64,000 nt of DNA from Mesorhizobium_B sp035998495. GTDB lineage: Bacteria; Pseudomonadota; Alphaproteobacteria; Rhizobiales; Rhizobiaceae. The stretch lies in assembly GCA_035998495.1 (NCBI GenBank), contig DASYHP010000098.1, forward strand, positions 1 to 64,000. The letters are read 5' to 3'. The position numbers and the translations under genes were made by a program. The notes below the pieces were generated by a model, which ran no database searches, was not told where the DNA came from, and worked only from the letters and a program-made list of their open reading frames with translations. Positions 52,504 to 61,076 of this stretch are shown in pieces. Position 1 is the stretch's first letter, and the number at the start of each line of letters is the position of its first letter.

Positions 52504-53523
52504 ATGATCAGGAAATTCGGCGCGGCCGGGCTCGCGCTTCTGGCCGGCGCGGCCATGCTGCCGGCTTTCGCGCAGGAGGGAGCGGGAATGGGCGGCGGGG
52601 CGCGGCCCGAGCTCGACCCCATGCGGCGGGTGCCCGCGCTTCGGGCCGAGGCGCCCGCGCCCGAGGACGGCCGCGTGTTCGGCGGCCGCGAGGCCGACAA
52701 GGGCGAGTGGCCCTTCCAGGTGGCGCTGCTCACGGCGGAGAACCTCGACGAGAGCCCGCAAAGCCAGCCCAACGCGCAGTTCTGCGGCGGCAGCCTGATC
52801 GCGCCCCAATGGGTGCTGACGGCCGCGCACTGCCTGTCGGGCGGCGGGGTCGCCGCCGACCCGGCCTCGATCACCGTCCTCACGGGCGCGACCGATTTGA
52901 GCGAAGGCACGCGGCACAAAGTGGCCGAGGTGATCGTCCATGAGGGCTACAGCGAGATGACGCTGGACAACGATATCGGCCTGCTCAAGCTGGTCGAGCC
53001 GTCGGACGCGCCCACCATCCCCGTCGAGTTCGGCCGCGCGCCCGACCAGGGCAAGGCCACGGTGACCGGCTGGGGCCGCATGGAGGACGGCACGTTCCCC
53101 AACGCGCTGATGGAGGCCGAACTCGAGCTTGCGCCGAACGCCGCCTGCAACGACGGCATCAAGCAGATCTACGCGCGCGACCTCGGCGTGTTCCTGCGCG
53201 ATCTGGCCGTGCGGATGCGCTATTCCGAACGGGGCATCGAGGCGGCCTCGCAGGCGATCGCCGCCGACATGTCCGACCCCTTGACCGACAACATGGTCTG
53301 CGCGGGCACGCAGACCGGCGCGCGCGACGCCTGCAACGGCGACTCCGGCGGCCCGCTCTTCACGGTCGGCGAGGACGGCAAGGTCAAGGCGCAGGTGGGC
53401 GTGGTGTCCTGGGGCGAGGGCCCGTTCGACGCCGAAGCCGCCTGCGGCCACGAGAACGCCTATGGCGTCTACACGCGCATCAGCAACTACGCGGACTGGA
53501 TCAAGGGCAAGACGGGCCTCTAG
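52504..53523 (+). CDS. Exported trypsin-family (S1A) serine protease
   Basis: A 339-residue secreted chymotrypsin-fold protease. After the signal peptide (AGLALLAGAAMLPAFA) and a ~35-residue propeptide comes RVFGGREADKGEWPFQVALL, an activation site in which cleavage after Arg/Lys would free the new N-terminus VFGG. The triad is His in VLTAAHCLS, Asp in LDNDIGLLKLVE and Ser in DACNGDSGGPLF. The residue six before Ser is Asp (the D of DACNGDSGG), which favours Arg/Lys in substrates, like trypsin. GGGGAGAG precedes ATG 52504. Proteases that cut after basic residues could activate it, including the neighbouring caspase-like proteins; this link is speculation. Confidence 0.92.
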   Translation: MIRKFGAAGLALLAGAAMLPAFAQEGAGMGGGARPELDPMRRVPALRAEAPAPEDGRVFGGREADKGEWPFQVALLTAENLDESPQSQPNAQFCGGSLIAPQWVLTAAHCLSGGGVAADPASITVLTGATDLSEGTRHKVAEVIVHEGYSEMTLDNDIGLLKLVEPSDAPTIPVEFGRAPDQGKATVTGWGRMEDGTFPNALMEAELELAPNAACNDGIKQIYARDLGVFLRDLAVRMRYSERGIEAASQAIAADMSDPLTDNMVCAGTQTGARDACNGDSGGPLFTVGEDGKVKAQVGVVSWGEGPFDAEAACGHENAYGVYTRISNYADWIKGKTGL

Positions 53524-53594
53524 GAGGAACCGAGGCTTCGTCCGCGCGGGGTTTCGGCCTCGCGCGGGCGTTTTCCAAACTTCGGCCAGGGACG

Positions 53595-54041
53595 ATGCGT
53601 GACATCGAAATCAAGCCGCTCGAAGCCGCGCATCGCGCGGCCTGGGAGCGGCTTTACGCCGGCTATGCGGAGTTCTACCGCGTGGCGCAGACGCCCGCGA
53701 TGCGGGAAACCGTTTGGGGCTGGATCCAATCGCCCGGCCACGAGGTGAGCGGATTGGGCGCGCTCCGAAACGGCGAACTCATCGGCTTCGCCCATTTCCG
53801 GCCCTTCGCCCGGCCGCTGTCGGCGAGCATGGGCGGCTTTCTCGACGATCTTTTCGTGGACCCCGCCCATCGCGGCTCGGGTGCGGCGGACGCCTTGATC
53901 GGGGCGGTGGCGGAAGAGGGCCGCCGCCGGGGCTGGACCGTGATCCGCTGGATCACCGCGGCGGACAACACTCGGGCGCGCAAGCTTTACGATCGGGTGG
54001 CGTCGCGGACGGAATGGGTGACGTACGACGTCAAGTTGTAA
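53595..54041 (+). CDS. GNAT-family acetyltransferase
   Basis: A 148-residue GNAT protein: IEIKPLEAAHRAAWERLYAGYAEFYR at the N-terminus, GFAHFRPFARP, the central strand GGFLDDLFVDPAHRGSGAADALIGAVAEEGRRRG containing the acetyl-CoA loop, and ADNTRARKLYDRVA near the end. This pattern resembles small GNATs related to spermidine/diamine or aminoglycoside-type acetyltransferases; the substrate is unknown. It sits 71 bp after the trypsin-like gene and converges on the Gfo/Idh/MocA gene 14 bp away. Confidence 0.85.
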   Translation: MRDIEIKPLEAAHRAAWERLYAGYAEFYRVAQTPAMRETVWGWIQSPGHEVSGLGALRNGELIGFAHFRPFARPLSASMGGFLDDLFVDPAHRGSGAADALIGAVAEEGRRRGWTVIRWITAADNTRARKLYDRVASRTEWVTYDVKL

Positions 54042-54055
54042 GGGGGCGGCCCCGC

Positions 54056-55240
54056 TCAGAGCCCCACCCACGCCCCGTTCTTCTTGGACGAGCGCACGCA
54101 GGCCTCGACAAAGGCCACGCCCTCGACGCCGTCCTGAACGGTGGGATAGATCACCTCGCCCTCGGGCTTCGCGACCGACCGCGCCGCGCGAATGGCGCGC
54201 GCCGCCTCGCGATAAATGTTGGCGAAGCCTTCCAGATAGCCTTCCGGGTGGCCGGACGGCACGCGCGATACGCGGCCCGCAGCTTGGCCCGCGCCCGCGC
54301 CGCCGCGCGTGATGAGGCGCTTGGGCTCGCCGTAAGGGGTGAACCAAAGATAGTTTGGGTCCTCCTGACGCCACTCCAGCCCGCCTTTGTCGCCATACAC
54401 GCGCAGCTTCAGCGCATTCTCGTTTCCCGGCGCAACCTGGCTCGCCCAGATCATGCCCTTCGCGCCCTTGGCCCCGTCCTTGGCGCGGAAGCGCAGCATG
54501 ATATGGGCGTTGTCATCGAGCGCCCGGCCCTCGACGAAGCTGTCGAGGTCGGCGGCCAGCGCTTCCAGTTCCAGGCCCGACACGAAGCGCGCGAGGTTGT
54601 AGGCATGCGTGCCGATGTCGCCCGTGGAGCCGCCCGCGCCCGACTGCTTGGGATCGACGCGCCATGCCGCCTGCTTCTGGCCGGTCTGCTCGATGGGGTT
54701 GGTGAGCCAGTCCTGCGGATACTCCGCCTGCACCACGCGGATCTCGCCCAGCTCGCCGTTCGCGACCATCTCCCGCGCGTGCCGCACCATGGGATAGCCC
54801 GTGTAGTTGTGGGTGAGCACGAAGACGCAGCCCGACTTTTCCACCGCCGCCGCGAGCTTCTTCGCGTCCCCAAGCGTCGCGGTCAGCGGCTTGTCGCAGA
54901 TGACGTGGATGCCGGCGTCGAGAAAGGCTTTCGCCGCGGGATAGTGCATGTGGTTGGGCGTGACGATCGAGACCGCCTCAATGCCGTCCTTGAGCCGGCG
55001 CTCGCGCTTGGCCATGTCGGAAAACGTGGCGTAGCAGCGGTCCGGATCAAGGCCGAGCTCGGCGCCGGACGCGCGGGACCGCTCGGGGTCGGAGGACAGC
55101 GCGCCGGCGACGAGCTGGAAATCGCCGTCCATGCGCGCCGCGATGCGGTGCACCCCGCCGATGAAGGCGCCCTGTCCGCCGCCCACCATGCCGAGCCGGA
55201 TGGGGCCGGAGCCCGATTCCACCGTCCTGCCGCTGACCAT
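54056..55240 (-). CDS. Gfo/Idh/MocA-family sugar dehydrogenase
   Basis: A 394-residue NAD(P)-dependent oxidoreductase. The Rossmann motif is IRLGMVGGGQGAFIGGVHR, followed by AVSIVTPNHMHYPAAKAFLDAGIHVICDKPLT, which carries the catalytic EKP-type Lys (here DKP). The C-terminal domain has GGSTGDIGTHAYNLARFV with the usual Asp/His pair. Relatives oxidise inositols, glucosides or other cyclic polyols. ATG 55240 has AGGGAGG upstream. It probably forms a transcription unit with the TIM-barrel isomerase gene behind it (55435-56493), although a repeat element lies between them. Confidence 0.92.
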   Translation of the reverse strand: MVSGRTVESGSGPIRLGMVGGGQGAFIGGVHRIAARMDGDFQLVAGALSSDPERSRASGAELGLDPDRCYATFSDMAKRERRLKDGIEAVSIVTPNHMHYPAAKAFLDAGIHVICDKPLTATLGDAKKLAAAVEKSGCVFVLTHNYTGYPMVRHAREMVANGELGEIRVVQAEYPQDWLTNPIEQTGQKQAAWRVDPKQSGAGGSTGDIGTHAYNLARFVSGLELEALAADLDSFVEGRALDDNAHIMLRFRAKDGAKGAKGMIWASQVAPGNENALKLRVYGDKGGLEWRQEDPNYLWFTPYGEPKRLITRGGAGAGQAAGRVSRVPSGHPEGYLEGFANIYREAARAIRAARSVAKPEGEVIYPTVQDGVEGVAFVEACVRSSKKNGAWVGL

Positions 55241-55281
55241 GTGATCCTCCCTCGTTGCTCCTGTTCGCACGCCGGCGTCGC

Positions 55282-55407
55282 CCCTCATCCGCCCCTTTCG
55301 GGGCACCTTCTCCCCGCTTGCGGGGAGAAGAAGGGCGGCCCCAGCCTTGCCGGCTTCCCCTTCTCCCCCTTCATGGGGAGAAGGTGTGACGAAGTGGCGG
55401 ATGAGGG
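55282..55407. repeat. Intergenic palindromic repeat, family B
   Basis: A 126-bp mosaic between two catabolic genes. CCCTCATCCGCC (55282-55293) pairs with GGCGGATGAGGG (55396-55407), and ACCTTCTCCCC (55305-55315) pairs with GGGGAGAAGGT (55375-55385). The inner left half is itself a hairpin, TTCTCCCCGC-tt-GCGGGGAGAA (55308-55329). The two large stems can therefore compete with local hairpins. It differs from the family A repeats at 861 and 60887 but shares the style of known Rhizobiales intergenic elements. Confidence 0.9.
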
Positions 55408-55434
55408 CGGCGCCGGCCTCGATCGCGGTCCCTC

Positions 55435-56493
55435 TTATCCGATCCCCAGCATCTTGTTGACCATCGCCTGGTCCACCGAGCCCGCCGTGAAGTCGTCGAA
55501 GCTGCGCTCGGTCAGCCGGATGATGTGCGCGGCGATGAAGGGCGCGCCTTCGGCCGCGCCGTCCTCGGGGTGCTTCAGCGCGTCCTCCCATTCGAGCACC
55601 GCCCAAGAGTCGTAGCCGTATTGAGCAAGCTTCGAGAAGACGCCGGAAAAGTCCACCTGCCCGTCGCCCAATGAGCGGAAGCGGCCGGCGCGCTCCACCC
55701 AGCCCGCATAGCCGGAATAGACGCCCTGCTTGCCTGTCGGGTTGAACTCGGCGTCCTTGGCGTGAAACGCCTTGATCCGCTCGTGGTAGATGTCGATGAA
55801 GGCCAGATAGTCGAGCTGCTGCAGCAGGAAGTGGGAGGGGTCGTAATTGATGCAGCACCGCTGGTGCCCGCCGACCTTGTCCAAAAACATCTCGAAGGTC
55901 GTGCCGTCGAACACGTCCTCGCCGGGGTGGATCTCGAAGCAGAGATCGACGCCGTTCTCCTCATAGATGTCGAGGATCGGCCCCCAGCGTCGGCCGAGTT
56001 CGGTGAAGGCTGTGTCGATCAGCCCCGCCGGGCGCTGCGGCCAGGGGTAGAGATAGGGGAAGGCGAGCGCGCCGGTGAAGGAGACGGAGGCGTTCAGCCC
56101 GAGGTTCCGCGAGGCCTTGGCCCCGAGCCTCACCTGCTCGACCGCCCATTCCTGGCGCCCCTTGGGATTGTTGTGGACGGATGCGGGCGCAAACGCGTCG
56201 AAGGCCGCGTCATAGGCCGGGTGAACCGCCACGAGCTGGCCCTGCAGATGCGTGGAGAGCTCCGTGATCTCGACGCCGGCCTCCCGCGCAACTCCCGCCA
56301 CCTCGTCGCAGTAATCCTTGGAGGACGCCGCCTTGGCGAGGTCGAAGAGCCGCCCGTCCCAGGAGGGCATCTGCACGCCCTTGTAGCCGAGGCTTGCGGC
56401 CCATTCGCAGATCGATTTCAGGCTGTTGAAGGGGGCTTGGTCGCCCGCAAACTGGGCCAGGAAGATTCCCGGCCCCTTCATGGTTCCCGCCAT
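55435..56493 (-). CDS. Sugar phosphate isomerase/epimerase (xylose isomerase-like TIM barrel)
   Basis: A 352-residue AP-endonuclease-2/xylose-isomerase-like TIM barrel. Metal-site segments are VDLCFEIHPGEDVFDG (Glu), HQRCCINYDPSHFLLQQLD (Asp/His), IKAFHAKDAEF (His) and WAVLEWEDALKHPEDG (Glu). Members epimerise or isomerise keto-sugars, inositol derivatives or sugar acids; the substrate here is unknown. GGGAGG precedes ATG 56493. It is divergent from a second TIM-barrel gene across a promoter region with two FadR-type sites, and the Idh/MocA gene follows it on the same strand. Confidence 0.9.
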   Translation of the reverse strand: MAGTMKGPGIFLAQFAGDQAPFNSLKSICEWAASLGYKGVQMPSWDGRLFDLAKAASSKDYCDEVAGVAREAGVEITELSTHLQGQLVAVHPAYDAAFDAFAPASVHNNPKGRQEWAVEQVRLGAKASRNLGLNASVSFTGALAFPYLYPWPQRPAGLIDTAFTELGRRWGPILDIYEENGVDLCFEIHPGEDVFDGTTFEMFLDKVGGHQRCCINYDPSHFLLQQLDYLAFIDIYHERIKAFHAKDAEFNPTGKQGVYSGYAGWVERAGRFRSLGDGQVDFSGVFSKLAQYGYDSWAVLEWEDALKHPEDGAAEGAPFIAAHIIRLTERSFDDFTAGSVDQAMVNKMLGIG

Positions 56494-56587
56494 GCGAATT
56501 CCCTCCCGTGATTTGGCCGATCCGCCCGAACCGGGGCGGTTCTCCCGACCTTATGACGCTCCCGGCCTCCCCGCCAGGGCATTCCCC

Positions 56588-56598
56588 TGGTCATACCA
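56588..56598. promoter_or_regulatory. FadR/GntR-type operator, site 1
   Basis: TGGTCATACCA exactly fits the TNGTNNNACNA pattern recognised by FadR-subfamily GntR regulators and is a perfect dyad around a 3-base centre. It lies 95 bp upstream of the minus-strand isomerase gene. The cluster encodes a FadR-type regulator at 58993, its likely ligand-controlled repressor. Confidence 0.75.
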
Positions 56599-56766
56599 AA
56601 CAGGGGGAGGCGGTCAAGGGCGGCTGCGGCGGCGCGTAGGCCGACCGTTGGCGTGGAGAGGCTGGAATTCCGTCGCATTGGTCAGGCCTGAAGAAGCGAT
56701 CCGGCGGCTGGGGGCCTGCCTTGCGCCGGAAAACCATTTCGGCTAGACCGGCCGGAGAGCCGGAAT

Positions 56767-56777
56767 TGGTCTAACCA
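56767..56777. promoter_or_regulatory. FadR/GntR-type operator, site 2
   Basis: TGGTCTAACCA, again a perfect TGGT-N3-ACCA dyad, lies 81 bp upstream of the plus-strand isomerase gene and 168 bp from site 1. Two such exact sites in one divergent region are unlikely by chance. Between the coding starts the 365-bp gap shows no gene. Confidence 0.75.
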
Positions 56778-56858
56778 GATTGTCCTCCCGGGCGATTGGA
56801 GGGGCGGCTCGCAAGCGAGACGATCGGCCGTGCTGCCGCGGCGCGAGGGAGGAGACGC

Positions 56859-57767
56859 ATGCATCTTTCGACGCATAACTGGATGCGGGCCGAGCCGTTG
56901 GAAACCACGCTCCGCCGCATCAAGAAGTTCGGCTACGAGTCGATCGAGATTTCCGGCGAGCCCGAGCAGTACAAGACCGATGAGACGCGCCAGCTTCTCA
57001 AGGAGCATGGCATCCGCTGCTGGGGCGCGGTCACCCTGATGCTGGGCGAGCGCAACCTCGCGGCGCGTGACCAGGGCCAGCGCGAGCGCTCAGTGCAATA
57101 TGTCAAGGACGTGCTCACCATGGTGAGCGAACTCGATGGCGAGATCATCACCCTCGTTCCGGCAACCGTCGGCAAGGTGGTGCCCGACGGCACGGAGGAG
57201 GAGGAGTGGGGCTGGGTTGTGGACGCCACCCGCGAGTGTTTTTCCCACGCCCAGAAGGTGGGCGTGCGCATCGCGGTCGAGCCCCTCAACCGCTTCGAGA
57301 CCTATCTCTTCAATCGCGGCGCGCAGGCTTTGGCGCTGGCAGACGCCGTGTCGCCGGAATGCGGCGTGTGCCTGGACGCCTACCATCTCAACATGGAGGA
57401 GTTCGACGTCCACGACGCGATCCGGCAGGTCGGCAAGCGGCTGTTCGACTTCCACATCGCCGACAACAACCGCTTCGCGGCGGGGCTCGGGACCATTGAC
57501 TTTCCGGCCATCGTGAACACGCTGAAGGAGGTGGGCTATGACGGCGCGCTCACCAACGAGTTCGTGGCGCCCGTGGACCGCACGCCGGCCGCGCCCTACC
57601 CGGACATGGTCGAGCGCAACCCCGTGGACATCTCGCCCGAGCAGTTGAAGTTCATCCAGGACCACGGATCGAGCCTGCTCACGGAGAAATTCTACACCGA
57701 CCAGATGCGGATCACGGCCGAAACCATCCTGCCGCTGATCGGCAAGCAGCATCTGATGCAGACCTGA
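56859..57767 (+). CDS. Sugar phosphate isomerase/epimerase (tagatose 3-epimerase-like)
   Basis: A 302-residue TIM barrel of the D-tagatose/psicose 3-epimerase-like group. It begins HLSTHNWMRAEPLETTLRRIKKFGYESIEISGEP. Metal ligands appear in VRIAVEPLNRFETYLFNR (Glu), CGVCLDAYHLNMEE (Asp/His), LFDFHIADNNRFAAGLGTIDF (His) and ALTNEFVAPVDRTP (Glu). It probably epimerises a keto-sugar or its acid. ATG 56859 has GGGAGGAG just before it. It starts a plus-strand unit with the enolase-superfamily, FadR and hydroxyacid dehydrogenase genes. Confidence 0.9.
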   Translation: MHLSTHNWMRAEPLETTLRRIKKFGYESIEISGEPEQYKTDETRQLLKEHGIRCWGAVTLMLGERNLAARDQGQRERSVQYVKDVLTMVSELDGEIITLVPATVGKVVPDGTEEEEWGWVVDATRECFSHAQKVGVRIAVEPLNRFETYLFNRGAQALALADAVSPECGVCLDAYHLNMEEFDVHDAIRQVGKRLFDFHIADNNRFAAGLGTIDFPAIVNTLKEVGYDGALTNEFVAPVDRTPAAPYPDMVERNPVDISPEQLKFIQDHGSSLLTEKFYTDQMRITAETILPLIGKQHLMQT

Positions 57768-57823
57768 ATCTCCGCCCGGCCGCGCCCCGGCGCAGCCGGC
57801 TCGGGACTGGAAACCGCCCAGCC

Positions 57824-58993
57824 ATGCGCATCAGACATGTCGAGGCCTGGTGGGTGCGCATCCCCATCGAGGCGAGCCGCCAGCACCGGAGCGATTTCGG
57901 GCGGCTCACCACGTTCGACGCCGCGATCCTGCGGGTCGAGACCGATGACGGGCTGGTGGGCTGGGGCGAGGGCAAGAACGCGGCCGGCAGCGCCGGCACC
58001 TATGCGGCGCTCGTCCATATGCTCAACCACGAGGTCGGCCCAAAACTGATCGGGCGCGATCCGGCGGACATCACGCCGATCTGGGAGATGCTCTACAACG
58101 GCGTGCGCGCCGAAAGCGCGGCCAGGTCCGGCCATGCCATGCCGGAACTCGCCCGCCGCGGCCACGCGCTGGCGGCCATCAGCGCGGTGGACATCGCGCT
58201 CTGGGACATTCTGGGCAAGTCGCTGGGCCAGCCGGTCTGGAGGCTGTTGGGCGGGCGTAAGGCCGACCGCCTGCCGGCCTATGCCTCCGGCGGCTGGGCT
58301 CCGAAGGAGAGCATCGGCGAGCAGTTGCAATCCTACATCGCCAAGGGCGGGTTTCGGGCGGTGAAGATGCGGGTGGGCGGCATGGACGGCGCGCCGCATA
58401 TTTCAGCCGCGCGCGTCAAGGCCGCTCGCGAGGCGTTGGGGCCGGACGTGGAGCTGATGGTGGACGCCCACGGCACCTATACGGTGGCGGATGCCAAGCG
58501 CTTTTCCCACCTCGTGCGCGATCTCGACCTCGCCTGGTTCGAGGAGCCGGTGATCGCCGACGACAAATGGGGCATGGCCGAGGTGCGCGCGGCCGGCAAC
58601 GTGCCCATCGCCGCGGGCGAGTCGGAGGCCACCCGCTTCGCCTTCCGCGACCTTGCGCTGCTCAAATCCGCCGACATCTTCCAGCCCGACCCCGCCTTCT
58701 GCGGCGGCATCACCGAGGCCCTGCGGATCGCCTCGTTGGCGTCCGCCTTCAACCTGCGCTTCGCGCCGCATCTGTGGGCCGGCGCGCCCTGCTTCTTCTC
58801 CGGCCTCCACCTTTGCGCGGCAGCGCCCTCGAGCTTCGTGATCGAGTTCTCGCTGGGCGCGAACCCGATGATCCACGACCTGGTCGAGGAGACGGTCGAG
58901 GCGGTGGACGGAATGATCGCCATTCCCGACAAGCCGGGCCTCGGCTTCACGCTGCGGGAAAATTTCCTGCGCGACCACGCGGTGAAGGCGTGA
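57824..58993 (+). CDS. Enolase-superfamily (mandelate racemase/muconate cycloisomerase) enzyme
   Basis: A 389-residue MR/MLE protein, probably a sugar-acid dehydratase or racemase. Catalytic elements: KMRVGG in place of KxK (K-x-R), metal ligands in ELMVDAHGTY (Asp), LAWFEEPV (Glu) and PIAAGES (Glu), followed by DIFQPDPAFCGGITEAL and the His of RFAPHLW, which fits the mandelate-racemase subgroup with a His base. N-terminal capping domain covers ~1-125. It lies between the epimerase and the FadR regulator, whose ATG overlaps its stop (TGATG). Substrate unknown; a hexonate or related acid is likely from context. Confidence 0.9.
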   Translation: MRIRHVEAWWVRIPIEASRQHRSDFGRLTTFDAAILRVETDDGLVGWGEGKNAAGSAGTYAALVHMLNHEVGPKLIGRDPADITPIWEMLYNGVRAESAARSGHAMPELARRGHALAAISAVDIALWDILGKSLGQPVWRLLGGRKADRLPAYASGGWAPKESIGEQLQSYIAKGGFRAVKMRVGGMDGAPHISAARVKAAREALGPDVELMVDAHGTYTVADAKRFSHLVRDLDLAWFEEPVIADDKWGMAEVRAAGNVPIAAGESEATRFAFRDLALLKSADIFQPDPAFCGGITEALRIASLASAFNLRFAPHLWAGAPCFFSGLHLCAAAPSSFVIEFSLGANPMIHDLVEETVEAVDGMIAIPDKPGLGFTLRENFLRDHAVKA

Positions 58994-59718
58994 TGGCGGT
59001 GAAGGAGAACAGCCTTCTCGCCGATCTCGCCGCCTTTCTGCACGCGCAGGGCCATGAGCGGAACGGGCGCACCCCGTCCGAACGCGAGCTGGCCGAGCAT
59101 TTCTCCGTCAGCCGGGGCCAGATCCGCGAGGCGCTGGCCATCCTGGAGGCCATGCGGGTCGTGGAGCGGCGCGCCAAGTCGGGCATCTACCTGACCAAAT
59201 CCAGCGCGGGCGTCGAAGCCATGGCGCTGTTCGCCCGCGCGGGCGTGCCGCTCGACCCGCAGCAGATCTACGAGGCGGTGGAGCTGAGGAAAATCCACGA
59301 GATCAAGGCGGCCGAGCTCGCCGCCCAGCGCGCCCAGCCCGAGAACCTTTCGCGGTTGCGCGAGGTGCTGGCGGCGTCCGAGGCGCGGCTGGCGGCGGGC
59401 GAGGGGCTTTTCCGCGAGGACCGCGACTTTCACCTCGAAATCGTGCGCGCCACCCAGAACAACATCTTCCATCAGGTTTGCAGCCTTTATTACGTGATGG
59501 GCGAGGAGCGCCTGCCCGTCTATTTCAGCGAGCCGGAGCGCTCGCGCCAAAGCCATGCCGAGCACATCCGGATCTTCGAGGCCATCGCCCGGCGCGACGG
59601 CAACCTCGCCCAGGCGCTGATGTCGGCGCACCTCCAAGGCGCGGAAAGCTATTGGAAGGGCCTGATCGGCGGCGGGGAAGCCGAGGAGCCCGCTCCCGAA
59701 CTGGCGGCGACGGCGTAA
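58993..59718 (+). CDS. FadR-subfamily GntR transcriptional regulator
   Basis: A 241-residue GntR regulator. The winged helix includes RTPSERELAEHFSVSRGQIREALAILEAMRVVERRAKSGIYL. The all-helical FCD ligand domain has YEAVELRKIHEIKAAELAAQRA, DRDFHLEIVRATQNNIF and SRQSHAEHIRIFEAIARRDGNLAQALMSAHLQ, with conserved Asp/His residues that hold a metal and an organic acid. ATG 58993 starts one base inside the preceding stop. The two TGGT-N3-ACCA dyads near 56.6-56.8 kb fit its subfamily's operator, so it probably represses this catabolic cluster until the acid arrives. Confidence 0.92.
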   Translation: MAVKENSLLADLAAFLHAQGHERNGRTPSERELAEHFSVSRGQIREALAILEAMRVVERRAKSGIYLTKSSAGVEAMALFARAGVPLDPQQIYEAVELRKIHEIKAAELAAQRAQPENLSRLREVLAASEARLAAGEGLFREDRDFHLEIVRATQNNIFHQVCSLYYVMGEERLPVYFSEPERSRQSHAEHIRIFEAIARRDGNLAQALMSAHLQGAESYWKGLIGGGEAEEPAPELAATA

Positions 59719-59721
59719 GCC

Positions 59722-60696
59722 GTGCCAAGGATCTTCTCCACGCATTCGCTGCATCCGACAGCCGCCGCCATGCTGGAGGAGGCGGGCGAGCTCAGGATCG
59801 CCTCCGCGCCGACCGCCGACGCCATCCTGGCCGAGGGGCTCGATGCCGACGCCCTGGTGGTGCGCGCGCCCATTCCCGAAGAATTTTTCGAACGCGCGAA
59901 GAAGCTCAGGCTCGCCGTGCGCCACGGCGCCGGGCTCGACATGATCCCGCTGGACGCGGCGACGAAGGCCGGCGTGCTGGTGGCGAACGTGCCCGGCGCC
60001 AACGCCGGAACCGTGGCCGAGCACGTCTTCTTCTCGGCAATCGCGCTTTTGCGCCGCCATCCGCAGGTGAGCCGCGATCTTCGGGAGAACGGCTGGGCAA
60101 CCGCCCGCGCCCATTCCGACCGCGGCCACGACCTTTCCGGCCGCAGCTTGGGCGTGGTCGGCTTCGGCGCAGTGGGTCGCGCGGTCGCGCGGCTCGGAAA
60201 GGCCTTCGGGATGGCGGTCTCGGCCTTCTCCCGCCATCCCGAAACCCTGCCCGAAGGCGTTGCCTTTCGGCCACTCGCCGAGCTGTTCCGGGAAGCCGAC
60301 GTTCTCGTGCTCTGCGTTCCGCTGACCGCGGAGACGCGAGGCATGGTCTCGCGCGAAAAAATCTTCTCCATGAAGCCCGACGCCGTGCTCGTGAACGTGG
60401 CGCGTGGGCCCGTGATGGACGAGGTCGCCCTGCTTGAGGCGCTTCAGCAGAACCGCATTTTGGGTGCGGCGCTGGACGTGTTCTCGGAACAACCTTTACC
60501 GCCCGGCCACCTCTTCCTGTCGCTCGACAACGTGGTGCTCACGCCGCACATGGCCGGCATCACGGAAGAAAGCATGGCGCGCATGGGTTTTGGCGCAGCC
60601 GAGGAGGTGTTGCGCGTTCTCCGAGGCGAATTGCCGAAGGAACTGCGCAACCCGGAGGCGGTGGAGCGATATCGGGAGCGGTTTCCGCCACTCTGA
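59722..60696 (+). CDS. D-2-hydroxyacid dehydrogenase (SerA-like)
   Basis: A 324-residue NAD-dependent D-isomer hydroxyacid dehydrogenase. The cofactor loop is LGVVGFGAVGRAVARLGKAFGM. The catalytic Arg lies in VNVARGPVMDEVALLEAL, Glu follows in the DVFSEQPLPP region, and His lies in LTPHMAGITEESM. AVRHGAGLDMIPLDAATKAGVLVANVPGANAGTVAEH is typical of phosphoglycerate dehydrogenase-like enzymes. GTG start, three bases after the FadR stop. Likely reduces or oxidises a 2-keto acid formed by the enolase-superfamily enzyme. It is followed by a repeat-rich gap. Confidence 0.9.
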   Translation: MPRIFSTHSLHPTAAAMLEEAGELRIASAPTADAILAEGLDADALVVRAPIPEEFFERAKKLRLAVRHGAGLDMIPLDAATKAGVLVANVPGANAGTVAEHVFFSAIALLRRHPQVSRDLRENGWATARAHSDRGHDLSGRSLGVVGFGAVGRAVARLGKAFGMAVSAFSRHPETLPEGVAFRPLAELFREADVLVLCVPLTAETRGMVSREKIFSMKPDAVLVNVARGPVMDEVALLEALQQNRILGAALDVFSEQPLPPGHLFLSLDNVVLTPHMAGITEESMARMGFGAAEEVLRVLRGELPKELRNPEAVERYRERFPPL

Positions 60697-60732
60697 TCCT
60701 CGCCGACAGCCTGTTCGGCCAAGGCCCCCTTC

Positions 60733-60937
60733 ACCGCACTTCGTGCGGTCTCTGCCCTCCGCATGGCTCCGGGCGTTCGTTGCTCCAGGAGCCGCCTCTT
60801 GCGGCTCCTGGCCGGCCTTCGGCCGTCGCTCCTCACCCCCCGCTTCGCAGGGGAGGATCCGCAGCGGCACCGCCGGCACAACCTGGATCCTCCCCCATGA
60901 ATGGGGAGGGGGACCACGCGAAGCGTGGTGGAGGGGG
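60733..60937. repeat. Hairpin-rich intergenic mosaic with family A copy 2
   Basis: The 380-bp gap after the dehydrogenase holds several perfect hairpins and no gene: ACCGCAC-ttc-GTGCGGT (60733-60749), an 11-bp stem CCAGGAGCCGC/GCGGCTCCTGG (60785-60811), GGCCGGCC-tt-CGGCC just after it, and at 60887-60937 a reverse copy of the 861-912 repeat. Relative to that copy two bases of the stem CCATGC have changed together to CCACGC, keeping pairing. Tandem packing of different hairpins marks an intergenic mosaic element. Confidence 0.85.
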
Positions 60938-61076
60938 CCAGAGCTCAAGATGCCAAGAGGGGTCCACCACCAGCGCGCCCGATCACGACTGCGCTCGAAG
61001 ACGCGGCGGCGCGGGTTGCGCGCCGGGCCGGCCGGCCTACATGGAGCGCGCTTCCTTGTCGCCTGCCGGAGCCTTT

